Assembly (NCBI RefSeq): GCF_013179805.1
Contig: NZ_SRRZ01000008.1
Location: 28,980 to 92,979 of the forward strand
DNA: 64,000 nt
Origin: Microcoleus asticus IPMA8
GTDB taxonomy: Bacteria; Cyanobacteriota; Cyanobacteriia; Cyanobacteriales; Microcoleaceae
Direction: 5' to 3'
Positions 50,677 to 59,955 of this stretch are shown here, one piece after another (position 1 is the first letter of the stretch; every line of letters starts with the position of its first letter). Position numbers and translations under genes: made by a program. The notes under the pieces were generated by a model. That model was not told the origin of the DNA. It made no database searches and saw nothing but the letters and a program-made list of their open reading frames with translations.

Positions 50677-53508
50677 TTATTTACCAACAATTGCTACAGC
50701 ACCGCTTTGTAACACAGGAATTTCAATACGGAACTCTGTTCCTTGATGGGGTTGAGAAAAGCACTGGAGTAAGCCACCGTGCTTGTCAACTACAATTTGA
50801 TAGCTGATGGATAGCCCTAATCCAGTTCCTTTACCAGTTGGTTTTGTGGTGAAGAAGGGATTGAACACCTGTTGTCTAACAGTTTCCGTAATTCCAGGTC
50901 CATTGTCTTGAATTTGAATCACCGCGTTTTTACAATGACCGGGCTGAGTTTCGTTTGTGACTAGCTTAGTCCGAATAGTGATGCGACTGGGATTCTGTTG
51001 GATGTCTTTTGGAGCACGCTGATTGTCGTAGTTTTCTAAAGCATCGATCGCATTTGCCAGAATATTCATAAAGACTTGGTTCAACTGTCCGGCATAGCAC
51101 TCTACTCGCGGTAAGTCGCCGTACTCTTTGACAATTTCAATAGCAGGATGACCCGGATTTGCCTTCAGTCGATTTTGCAAAATCATCAATGTGCTCTCAA
51201 TTCCCTCGTGGATATCAACTGGCTTCTTTTCTGCCTCATCCAGCCGCGAAAAGTTTCGCAGCGACAGGACAATTTGACGAATGCGATCGGCTCCTACCTT
51301 CATTGAACTCAGAATTTTGGGCAAATCTTCACTAATGAAGTCCAGCTCGAACTCTTCAATTTTTTCCTCAATTTGGGTATTAGTTGGATAGGTTTGCTGG
51401 TAAAGCTGAATCAACTTTAGTAAATTTTGCGTGTAGTCGGCAGTATGGCTCAGGTTGCCATAGATAAAGTTGACTGGATTATTAATTTCGTGAGCAACAC
51501 CAGCCACCAGTTGCCCCAAACCTGACATTTTCTCTGCCTGAATAAGCTGTGCCTGAGTTTGCTGTAAGGTTTTGAGTGCAACCTCAGCTTCCTCTTTTGC
51601 TTGCCTTAAAGCAGCTTCGGCTTGCTTGCGCTCAGTAATATCCAGTGCCAAAGATGCAACTCCAACAATATTTCCACCATCTCCTACTAAAGGCGTATTG
51701 AACCATTCGCAAATAATGATTTTGCCGTTTCTCGTAATATTTTCGTTGACGCTGTAGCTTCCTTGGCCCTGCATCACCAAATCGTTCATAACTCGATCGA
51801 CGAGCTCTCTGGCAGATGCAGGCACAATTAATTCTGCGGGATGGTGTCCGATCGCTTCTGTAGCCGTGTAACCAAAAATCTGCTCTGCCGCTGGATTCCA
51901 GGTAGTGACTTTAAAGTTTAAATCCCATTCCACAACTGCCAGTGAAGTTTTGCGGAATATAAAAGATAGTCGCTGTTCCGAGGCTTTGAGTTCTTCTTCT
52001 GCCTGTTTCCGTTGAGTAATGTCAATCCCTGTTTTGATGATGTACTCAATTTCACCCCGATCATCCACTAAAGCAGTATCTGACCAGGCAATCAGTCTGA
52101 GTTGTTCATCTTTGCTCAACCAACTGCCTTCATACTGCTGGGGAAATTTACCAGCTTTTAAAGACTCAAAACCAGTTTTGGCTTGTCCAGCTAAGTCTGA
52201 GTTCTGGAACAAGTCCCAAATGTAGCGCCCCTTCACTTCACTAAACGAGTAATGAGTCATTTGTTCGCAAGCTCGGTTAAAGCGAACGATTTGTCCCTGC
52301 GGGTCGAGTACAACCACCAGGGCACCTGCAATTTCAAGAATGGCTGAAACGAAATTGCGTTCCACTTCAACTGCTTTAATCAGCTCCTCTAACTGGGTTG
52401 CCATGTTGTTAAATGCGATCGCCAATGTCCCCAATTCGTTTTGGCTGTGGATGTTGACCCGCGTCTCTAATTGCCCCGCACTGAGTTCAGTAGCTGCCGC
52501 GGTTAAGCGCTGGAGCGGCACCACAATTTGCCGAATAAATACATACCCAATGCCAACAGCGACGACCGTCACCACCGCCAATGAGCCTTCCATAATTGAG
52601 AGCATTTGGTAAACGGGAGCATACGCCTCAGCCGTTGGCAGTTCTACAACCACCTTCCAATTCACGCTCCGAATTAAGGTACTGGCTCCCATTACTTCTA
52701 CTTGTTTTAGACCCCGATAAACATTAAGGTGCTTAGTATCTTCGGATGCTTTCAAAAATTGAAAGAAAGGGCGCTGAGAAATATCTTGAAATTGAAAAGT
52801 TTCTGGCTTACTACCCTTTTGAGCAATCAGAAAATTACGCTCATCGACTACATAGATATAACCCGTTTTGCCAACCTTTGTTTGGGAAACAACAAACCAG
52901 AGAAAGTTGAGATTTACCTGCGCTAATAGCACCCCATCCACCTCATCTCGCTCATTCCGAATCGGAACCACCAGTATTGTGCTTGGTTGGTGAGTTTGAG
53001 GATTAATTTCTACAGGACTCACATAATCTTCCTGTTGTTTGAAGGCACGAATAAACAGTGGCGAATTGGCTAGATTTTCTAACTTGAGCGGTTCGTAGGG
53101 TGAAACTGACGCGATAACTTGTCCCTTCCGGTTCAAAATGGCAACTGCTTCATAAGCATCATTATGACGAGTCAACCCTTCCAACAGGCTCTGCTGCACT
53201 TGAGGTTGAAAGTTGGTGAGTCCTTTGACCCTAGCTAAATAGCTCAGTTTTTGTTTCAAGTCATCTAGATAATCATCAATCTGCCCTGCTGCTGTCTGAC
53301 TGCGCTCTTGTTGGAGCGATCGCGATTGCTGGATCTGCGCCTGAAAGCTGAGGTAGATCAGCCAGCCACCAGTGGGCAGCAAGCTCAGGAGAACCAAAAA
53401 TATCAAACCATAGCGGAGTTGATTTGCAATAGATAAGAAGCGTTGCCAGGGATGAGAACGGGAGCTTCTGGCAATGGGCAGAACGCGATCGTTGCGTTGA
53501 TTGTTCAT
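50677..53508 (-). CDS. Membrane sensor histidine kinase (Cache-HAMP-PAS-PAS-HisKA-HATPase)
   Basis: The protein has 943 residues. A first membrane helix (about 33-55) and a second (about 308-330) enclose a 250-residue periplasmic Cache domain with a typical YIYVVDERNFLIAQKG strand. HAMP follows (about 330-385), then two PAS domains (about 385-500 and 510-630), each ending in ITQRKQAEE/ITERKQAEA. The phosphorylated His673 lies in GVAHEINNPVNF, and the ATP-binding G boxes are IQDNGPGI and GKGTGLGLSI. There is no receiver. It lies 41 bp downstream of a BMP-type binding lipoprotein gene, so that protein may deliver its ligand. Confidence 0.96.
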   Translation of the reverse strand: MNNQRNDRVLPIARSSRSHPWQRFLSIANQLRYGLIFLVLLSLLPTGGWLIYLSFQAQIQQSRSLQQERSQTAAGQIDDYLDDLKQKLSYLARVKGLTNFQPQVQQSLLEGLTRHNDAYEAVAILNRKGQVIASVSPYEPLKLENLANSPLFIRAFKQQEDYVSPVEINPQTHQPSTILVVPIRNERDEVDGVLLAQVNLNFLWFVVSQTKVGKTGYIYVVDERNFLIAQKGSKPETFQFQDISQRPFFQFLKASEDTKHLNVYRGLKQVEVMGASTLIRSVNWKVVVELPTAEAYAPVYQMLSIMEGSLAVVTVVAVGIGYVFIRQIVVPLQRLTAAATELSAGQLETRVNIHSQNELGTLAIAFNNMATQLEELIKAVEVERNFVSAILEIAGALVVVLDPQGQIVRFNRACEQMTHYSFSEVKGRYIWDLFQNSDLAGQAKTGFESLKAGKFPQQYEGSWLSKDEQLRLIAWSDTALVDDRGEIEYIIKTGIDITQRKQAEEELKASEQRLSFIFRKTSLAVVEWDLNFKVTTWNPAAEQIFGYTATEAIGHHPAELIVPASARELVDRVMNDLVMQGQGSYSVNENITRNGKIIICEWFNTPLVGDGGNIVGVASLALDITERKQAEAALRQAKEEAEVALKTLQQTQAQLIQAEKMSGLGQLVAGVAHEINNPVNFIYGNLSHTADYTQNLLKLIQLYQQTYPTNTQIEEKIEEFELDFISEDLPKILSSMKVGADRIRQIVLSLRNFSRLDEAEKKPVDIHEGIESTLMILQNRLKANPGHPAIEIVKEYGDLPRVECYAGQLNQVFMNILANAIDALENYDNQRAPKDIQQNPSRITIRTKLVTNETQPGHCKNAVIQIQDNGPGITETVRQQVFNPFFTTKPTGKGTGLGLSISYQIVVDKHGGLLQCFSQPHQGTEFRIEIPVLQSGAVAIVGK

Positions 53509-53549
53509 CAGACTTAGGACAAATAACGGTAAATCAATTCATCGGCACA

Positions 53550-54554
53550 CTAAGGAGAAACATTAATTTTGCCAGTCGTCACAGCTTCTCGAACGGTCTT
53601 GAAAGTTTCCTCTTCCTGAGACGTGAGAGTGCCACGGAAAGGGGCAAAGTCGTAGATTTTTTCCTTGAGCCCAAACTTGTAAAGTTTTCCTTCCCAGCGA
53701 CCTTCCTGGGTTAACACGGCCGCATTTAGCACCAGATTGGGAATGTCCTGCAGAACGCTAGTTAGGACTTTGCCGGGAGCCAGTTCGTACTGATCCTTTG
53801 CCCAACCAATCACAAAGACTCCTGGCTTTTGCGTAACGGCTTTTAGCGCCGCTAACCCTGCCTCATCCGCGTTGATTGCCAAAACATCTACTCCAGAGGC
53901 AACCATATCCGTTGCGACTTTGGTGGCTTTGTCCGTATCGCTCCAAGTGTTGAGAAAAGCCGTCGAGGCTTGGACAGAGGGATTCGTTGCCTTCACTCCC
54001 CGCCTAAACAAAGCTTCTTCTTCTTTATAAACCGGATAAGGTGCACCCACAAGATAGCCAACTTTATTGCTTTTGGTCTTCATGGCAGCCAAAGCGCCTG
54101 TGAGGTACCCCACCTCACCCGAGCGAAAGGCAACAGCCCCCAAATTTCTGTTATTCCCTGGATGCGTTGTAACCAGGGCAAATTTCGTTCGCGGAAATTC
54201 TTTAGCGACCTTTTCGGCAGCTTTGGGATAGGCACCACTGGCTGCAATTACCAGGTCATAGCCTGACTGGGCATATTTGCGAATGGCAGCTTCACTATGT
54301 TCACCGTCAATACTGCCAGTAAAGTCTACCTGAGCATTAAATTTATCTTTGATGAGATTCAATCCTTCAAAGCAAGCTTGATCCCAACTGTTGTTATCTT
54401 TAGGTCCTGTCGTGACCAACGCCACTCTAAAGGTGCTAGAGGTGCTTGCTTCAGGGGAAGAGTCTATGTTCGGAGTCGATCGACTGCAACTGAGCGCAAA
54501 AAATAGAGCTAGAGCCGCCAGAGTCATTTGTTTGAAAAGAGATTGAATTTGCAT
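53550..54554 (-). CDS. BMP family substrate-binding lipoprotein (nucleoside type)
   Basis: The protein has 334 residues from the ATG at 54554, where the signal reads MTLAALALFFALSCSRS with a lipobox Cys; the frame extends upstream without a ribosome site. The body matches Med/PnrA (BMP) proteins: FRVALVTTGPKDNNSWDQAC, AQSGYDLVIAASGAYPKAAE, GEVGYLTGALAAM and DVLAINADEAGLAALKAV. These bind purine nucleosides in characterised species. No ABC permease or ATPase genes are adjacent; a sensor kinase is directly downstream instead. Confidence 0.92.
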   Translation of the reverse strand: MQIQSLFKQMTLAALALFFALSCSRSTPNIDSSPEASTSSTFRVALVTTGPKDNNSWDQACFEGLNLIKDKFNAQVDFTGSIDGEHSEAAIRKYAQSGYDLVIAASGAYPKAAEKVAKEFPRTKFALVTTHPGNNRNLGAVAFRSGEVGYLTGALAAMKTKSNKVGYLVGAPYPVYKEEEALFRRGVKATNPSVQASTAFLNTWSDTDKATKVATDMVASGVDVLAINADEAGLAALKAVTQKPGVFVIGWAKDQYELAPGKVLTSVLQDIPNLVLNAAVLTQEGRWEGKLYKFGLKEKIYDFAPFRGTLTSQEEETFKTVREAVTTGKINVSP

Positions 54555-54656
54555 AATAGCTTGTCGCAGCAAGATTACTTTTTCTACTCTGATAAATTTG
54601 TTGAATGGTCTCTCAAAAATCTTCACAACTCTTACTCTAGCTGGCATTTAATGACT

Positions 54657-54910
54657 CTGACCGAAAGCATCCAGGATACAAGCCCCCGGATTCATCCGTG
54701 GGGTCAATGCTTCAATTCTTTAATCTAAAATCTAAAATCTAAAATCTAAAATCGATTGACCGAAAGCATCCAGGATACAAGCCCCCGGATTCATCCGTCC
54801 AGAAATAAAAAAACTGTATCCGATAAAGGAGCCCCCGAATTTATCCGTGGGGTCAATGCTTCAATTCTTTAATCTAAAATCTAAAATCTAAAATCTAAAA
54901 TCGATTGACA
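54657..54910. repeat. Interleaved direct repeats (about 42 and 78 bp) with heptamers
   Basis: Unit A (GACCGAAAGCATCCAGGATA, CAAGCCCCCGGATTCATCCG) occurs at 54658-54699 and 54758-54798. Unit B, with ATCCGTGGGGTCAATGCTTC and four AATCTAA units, occurs at 54683-54760 and 54832-54909. The two units alternate, which suggests duplication of a composite block. It lies upstream of the BMP gene and downstream of glnN. Confidence 0.85.
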
Positions 54911-55004
54911 GATTCAGCGTAACACTCATTTAACCTAAAAAAAAGTAAGGACCCGGCACTGCCGCGTCCTTACAAATCTAACTTGCAATTAACCGAATTT
55001 GCGA

Positions 55005-57179
55005 TTACTTAACAAACAGCATTTCTTGATAAGTAGGCAGCGGCCACAAATCATCAGCCACTTCACCCTCCAGAGCATCCGCATACTGGCGAACCTCATC
55101 CATCAAAGGACGAATTGTTTGCGAAGCATACTGCATATGGTCTTCTGTCGAAGCAAAATCGTGCTTGCTCAAAGCCGCACTCAATTTGCTCGCAGTATCC
55201 ATCATGGATTTAAGCAGCACCGCTACTTTTTCGGCACTTTCCTTTTCCAGTTCAATCCCAATCTCTTTCAACTTAGAAATCGTCCCGGAAAGTTCAGCTA
55301 AATATCTCACCGCTGCCGGGTAAATGATGGTTTTTGCCATGCTTGTTACCAGTTTTGCTTCGACTTCAATTGCCAGCAAATACTGCTCTGCATAAACGTC
55401 ATAACGGCTTTCCAATTCAACGGGAGTCAGAACACCTGTCTTTTCAAACAAGTCTTCAATGTATCCTTCCTTCAACACGGGCAAAGCATCTGCCGTAGTC
55501 CGCAAGTTAGCTAAACCCCGTTCCTCAACGGCCATTTTGTGCCATTCTTCCGAATAGCCGTTGCCGCCAAATACAACCGCACCGTGCTCGTCCATCACTT
55601 CTTTGAGAATTGTTTGGATGGCAGCATTCAGTTCAGTTCCGTTAGCCAAATCGCTTTGTAATTTGTTAGCAATCCAGTCCAAAGAATCTGCAAGAATTGT
55701 ATTCATCGCCACCAGCGGCCCGGAAACTGACTGACCGGAGCCTACTGCACGGAATTCAAATCGGTTGCCAGTAAAGGCAAAGGGCGAAGTCCGGTTTCTG
55801 TCTCCAGCATCCTTCATGAAAGTAGGCAGTGTTTCTACACCTAAGTTCATAATTCCCCGACCTTTAGAGTCCTTAACTTCTCCCCGGCTAATTTGCCCGA
55901 AGATATCTTCTAATTGCGAACCCAAATAGACAGAGATAATTGCTGGTGGAGCCTCATTTGCACCCAATCGGTGGTCGTTGCTGGCAGTAGCAACTACCGC
56001 GCGCAATAGCGGGCCGTATTTGTGAACTCCGCGAATCACAGCGCCGCAGAAAACTAGAAATTGTATGTTCGAGTGCGGTGTATCGCCGGGGTCTAATAAG
56101 TTTCCTTGGGTGGCATTGCCGACCGACCAGTTGACGTGTTTGCCGGAACCGTTAATGCCGGCGAAAGGCTTCTCGTGCAGCAAACACATAAAACCGTGTT
56201 TCTTCGCAGTGTTGCGGAGAATTGTCATGGTTAATTGTTGGTGATCGCTGGCGACGTTTGCAGCTTCAAAAACTGGTGCAATTTCAAACTGACCGGGAGC
56301 TACTTCGTTGTGGCGGGTTTTGGCAGGAATGCCCAGCCGGTACATTCTTTCTTCTACTTCCTGCATGAAGACTTGAACGCGCTCTGGAATCGCTCCAAAA
56401 TAGTGGTCGTCAAATTGCTGACCTTTCGCAGGAGGTTTGCCAAAAAGGGTGCGACCTGCTAGCAGTAAATCGGGGCGGTTGTTGGTGAAATTGGCATCTA
56501 CCAGGAAGTATTCTTGTTCGGAACCGCAACTGGAATTTACCGGAGCAATTTCGGTATTTCCTAATAGCTTTAACACTCGGGTGGCTGCTTTGTTCATTGC
56601 GGAAATGGAACGCAAAAGCGGCGTTTTCTTGTCTAAGGCTTCACCTGTCCAAGAGATGAAAACAGTAGGAATGCACAATGTCATGCCGTTGTCTGTTTCC
56701 ATGACATAAGCAGGGCTGGTGACATCCCAGGCTGTATATCCGCGAGCGGCGGCGGTGGAGCGAATGCCGCCGTTGGGGAATGAGGAGCCATCGGGTTCGC
56801 CTTGTACGAGAACTTTGCCGGCAAATTCTGAGATGACGGAGCCGTCGCCTTGTACTGAGATGAAACCGTCGTGTTTTTCGGCGGTGCTGTTGGTTAGCGG
56901 GTAAAATACGTGGGCGTAGTACAGGGCTCCTTTAGAAATAGCCCAATCTTTCATTGCTGCTGCAACTACATCAGCTACGGAATCATCGAGTTTTTGACCG
57001 GTTTGAACGGTATTTTTTACTGATTTGAAAATACTTTTGGGCAGACTTTCTTGCATCTTGCTCAGACTAAAAACGTCTGTTGCCCACATATCTTCTAGCC
57101 GCTTGGGAGGCCGGGCAGGCATCTGTTTGCGGTTGACGATTTGAGAAATTGCTTGAACGCGCGATTCGTTTCCACTCAT
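55005..57179 (-). CDS. glnN: Glutamine synthetase type III
   Basis: The protein has 724 residues, the length of GSIII and well above the roughly 470 of GSI. N-terminal features are RLEDMWATDVFSLSKMQESLP and the long insert to GFISVQGDGSVISEF. Catalytic blocks include SCGSEQEYFLVD, TRHNEVAPGQFEIAPVFE, NGSGKHVNWSVG and NRTSPFAFTGNRFEFRAVGS. GlnN assimilates ammonium in many cyanobacteria, often under nitrogen limitation and NtcA control; I see no clean GTA-N8-TAC site upstream. The C-terminal 130 residues are helical. Confidence 0.97.
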   Translation of the reverse strand: MSGNESRVQAISQIVNRKQMPARPPKRLEDMWATDVFSLSKMQESLPKSIFKSVKNTVQTGQKLDDSVADVVAAAMKDWAISKGALYYAHVFYPLTNSTAEKHDGFISVQGDGSVISEFAGKVLVQGEPDGSSFPNGGIRSTAAARGYTAWDVTSPAYVMETDNGMTLCIPTVFISWTGEALDKKTPLLRSISAMNKAATRVLKLLGNTEIAPVNSSCGSEQEYFLVDANFTNNRPDLLLAGRTLFGKPPAKGQQFDDHYFGAIPERVQVFMQEVEERMYRLGIPAKTRHNEVAPGQFEIAPVFEAANVASDHQQLTMTILRNTAKKHGFMCLLHEKPFAGINGSGKHVNWSVGNATQGNLLDPGDTPHSNIQFLVFCGAVIRGVHKYGPLLRAVVATASNDHRLGANEAPPAIISVYLGSQLEDIFGQISRGEVKDSKGRGIMNLGVETLPTFMKDAGDRNRTSPFAFTGNRFEFRAVGSGQSVSGPLVAMNTILADSLDWIANKLQSDLANGTELNAAIQTILKEVMDEHGAVVFGGNGYSEEWHKMAVEERGLANLRTTADALPVLKEGYIEDLFEKTGVLTPVELESRYDVYAEQYLLAIEVEAKLVTSMAKTIIYPAAVRYLAELSGTISKLKEIGIELEKESAEKVAVLLKSMMDTASKLSAALSKHDFASTEDHMQYASQTIRPLMDEVRQYADALEGEVADDLWPLPTYQEMLFVK

Positions 57180-58079
57180 GGTTATTTTTATTGGGATTGC
57201 GGGACGAGTAGTTGAGAAAAAATAGATGTTAGCAAAAGTTTAACGATTGACGAATATTTTGGATTTACCCAACATTTTTTGTCAAAGCTAACTTTTGGGA
57301 GAATGCCCTTTTTGGCAGGCTCTAAAAGATTGGAGGAGCGAGGCTCAATCACTTCGCCGTCCACCGGGCGTGACAATCCAGTGTGAGATGCGGTTGGATT
57401 TCGGTTATTAGCAAGAAAATAGATGGTAAGAGCCTGTACTAATTTGAGTCAACATGATAGATGCCTGCGCTGCACAGATTTAGTAGCTAATCTTCACCCT
57501 GGTCAGCTCAAAAATTTTGTGCGAATCAATTCCGATGAATTCAGGTCAAAACTACTTATGGTTTTTAACGGTTCGACGATCGATAAATCGCAGTCCAGCA
57601 AACAACGCACTCGTTTAGGGGTTTTGAAGAATTATGGAGAGTACACAATCTACACTTGGAGAGTTTAAACAATCATTAACCAAATGAATGTATCCTAAGC
57701 TACAGAATTTTATGTTTTTTTCAGAAAGGCCGATCGCACCGATCGCACACAACCGCAGGATTTCAGTGTAACAGGACGCGGGGCGCTGAAACTGAGGGGC
57801 GATCGTACATTTACAGGAATTATCGAGGGATAGTATATATAGTGTGCCAAGAAAAGGATCTCACTTTGGCGTTGCTGAATTCTGGTATGAAATTTGTAGG
57901 GGCAATTCCCCCGTGGTTGCCGCACCGCTGGCGGGGTCAGCTTTTATTCAGCAGCCCCACAAAACTTTCCCAGCGCAGTAATGGGGATTTCTATGAATTT
58001 AAAATGAAGAGATTTAGAGCAATAGTTCAGACAGTTTGAGACGCCGTTTATTGAGCATAAATGAGTAAATTTTAAACTC
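57180..58079. other. Intergenic region without a supported gene
   Basis: About 900 bp. An 81-codon frame at 57423-57668 has no ribosome site or family match. A 65-codon frame at 57842-58039 includes GTAGGGGCAATTCCCCCGTG, a dispersed repeat motif, and is not a gene. The part next to 57179 should hold the glnN promoter. Confidence 0.5.
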
Positions 58080-59330
58080 TTATTTAACTGGTTTGTAATC
58101 GGAAGACTTCAGGGTATGAGCCAAAAAGCGTTCTGTGTAGTACAAAGCCAGTTGATTGCTCGGCCCATTAAAAACTGCATCAAAGGCGTGTTCAGCCCAA
58201 GGAATTTCGAGCAAAATAGCCCGATCGCCCGTGGCTCGCAATCGTTCGTACAGCGATCGACCAAACTTAGCTTGAACGATATGGTCGCGACCTGCATAAA
58301 CCAGTAGAGAAGGGGGAAGATTCGGTTTAATATAATTTATGGGAGAAGCTCGACGGTAAAGCTCGTTGAGTTCATCTGGCGTTCCTCCCAGAAAGGCACG
58401 CAAGACGGCTCGAACATTTATGGCATCAGGAAAAGGTGGGTCATTGTATCCCCGAATCAGGTCATTTGGCCCGTAATAGTTCACCACTGCTCGAACTGGA
58501 AGCACACTTGAATCATAAGCAGTTAGCATTGCTAAATGGGCACCTGCCGACCTTCCCATCAGAGCAATTCGATCGAGATCGAGTTCCCAATCAGCAGCAT
58601 GAGTTTTGATATAGGAAAGAGCGGCTTGTACGTCCTCAATCTGAGCAGGAAATCTATACTTGGGAGCGTGGCGGTAAGCAATTGCAACCACACAATAGCC
58701 TTGGGCGGCCATATAGCGGCTGAATTCCTCATTGGAATCGGCATTGCCTCTCTGCCAAGCTCCCCCGTAGAGCGTGATAATCGCCGGATATTTGCCAATT
58801 TCCACCGGCCGATAAAGGTTTAGTTGCAGTGAAACTCCGTCAGGGTTGGCAAATCCAATAGCCCGATCGATCCTAACGTCTCTAATCGGAATTCCTCGGA
58901 ACGCATCTGCGAGGATAAACGGTTGAGGGCGTAGCTGCGCGCGATCGGCTTGAGGAACGGCTGCTAAATAGTTTTCCCCTAGAACTGCTTGCATTTGGGT
59001 AGCTATCGCTGCATTGGCTGCTGGGAACTGAATCAGTGGAAGCAGGCCCAGGATTAGGGCGAACAGGTTACAAATTGACAAAATAATGTAGACTTTGCCT
59101 TGATGCCGTCGGAGCAAGTTCAGCAGAAGGGCGATCGTATTGATACCGACCAACCAAGGACTAATTTCTGGTGCTCCCACCGCCAAAGGGTACAGTAACA
59201 TCGTGGGTGCTGGTAGGATGACCCAGAGACTGAGAAATAGTGCGATCGCACTCAGGAACCAAGGGATAAATTGCGAGACTAAGAACGTTGCTAATAAGGG
59301 TAACTTTTTGCGGTTCTTCTTGTGGATCAT
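58080..59330 (-). CDS. Alpha/beta hydrolase with an N-terminal membrane domain (BD-FAE-like)
   Basis: The protein has 416 residues. The first 105 contain four hydrophobic segments. The hydrolase domain follows: oxyanion region ITLYGGAWQRGN, nucleophile Ser261 in GRSAGAHLAML, Asp in YAGRDHIVQ and His in WAEHAFDAVF. The arrangement resembles bacterial BD-FAE/esterase-lipase family enzymes, with a membrane extension that places the active domain at the envelope. Substrate unknown, though carboxyl esters are likely. Confidence 0.92.
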   Translation of the reverse strand: MIHKKNRKKLPLLATFLVSQFIPWFLSAIALFLSLWVILPAPTMLLYPLAVGAPEISPWLVGINTIALLLNLLRRHQGKVYIILSICNLFALILGLLPLIQFPAANAAIATQMQAVLGENYLAAVPQADRAQLRPQPFILADAFRGIPIRDVRIDRAIGFANPDGVSLQLNLYRPVEIGKYPAIITLYGGAWQRGNADSNEEFSRYMAAQGYCVVAIAYRHAPKYRFPAQIEDVQAALSYIKTHAADWELDLDRIALMGRSAGAHLAMLTAYDSSVLPVRAVVNYYGPNDLIRGYNDPPFPDAINVRAVLRAFLGGTPDELNELYRRASPINYIKPNLPPSLLVYAGRDHIVQAKFGRSLYERLRATGDRAILLEIPWAEHAFDAVFNGPSNQLALYYTERFLAHTLKSSDYKPVK

Positions 59331-59955
59331 CGGATTTTCGCAGCCTAATTTTTAATCAGTTTAAACTAATATCATTGTCCTAAAATAGGCTACAATAATA
59401 GTGAGACTTTAACAAATATTGCCTCAAAGTAGATTACCAAAAAGCATTGATTTAACACCTAAGTCGTTAAAAATAATTTAATCGCCTTGCGCCACAAACA
59501 GGATAAATCTTTCGGAAACGATTTCTTACATCACTATGGCATAATTTTTGAGAATAGGAAGTATATTTTAGATTCAAGCATTAGCTATAGCAATCCTCGC
59601 ATCATTTGTGAATTTCTTACTCCCTCCCCTTAGCAAGGGGAGGGTTGGGGTGGGGTAAAAATTTACGACTCCTGCAAGGATTGCTCTATGACTGATGACT
59701 ATCGGGTTTGAACCTTTTCTAGAATTGCATTTTTTTGGAACTGGTAAGCTAAGGCACATCTAAATTTTATAGTCAAGTGTGATGAAATTATTGTGCGTAT
59801 CTTACTCGCGCCCCAAATACAATTTAGATGCCGGACTGCTTATCAACAGCGCTAATTCGTTTGGATTAGCTGGAGCCAATTATACTCTGGGTCAAAAGCA
59901 TTTTTAGGATTTAAAATGAATAGTATACAATGCCTAAAGTACAATGCTATAACTT
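59331..59955. other. Intergenic region holding the second MITE-like copy
   Basis: No gene is visible. The stretch includes the MITE-like element at 59586-59688 and TTTTAAC-type sequence near the ends. The part next to 59330 should hold the promoter of the hydrolase gene. Confidence 0.5.
59586..59688. mobile_element. MITE-like element, copy 2 (about 103 bp)
   Basis: Left end TATAGCAATCCTCGCAT and right end GCAAGGATTGCTCTA; core hairpin CTCCCCTTAGCAAGGGGAG with TTGGGGTGGGGTAAA after it. It matches 50556-50657 along its length, in the same orientation, with scattered differences. Confidence 0.75.

Noticed and set aside
57180..57400. NtcA site upstream of glnN
   Set aside because: No GTA-N8-TAC is present; the nearest arrangement, ending in TAC at 57266, has a mismatched left half.
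57423..57668. 81-codon frame upstream of glnN
   Set aside because: No ribosome site, no motif and no recognisable family; could be real but cannot be supported.
57842..58039. 65-codon frame with AIPPWLPHR
   Set aside because: This peptide is the translation of a dispersed GGGGCAATTCCCCCGTGG repeat, not a protein family.
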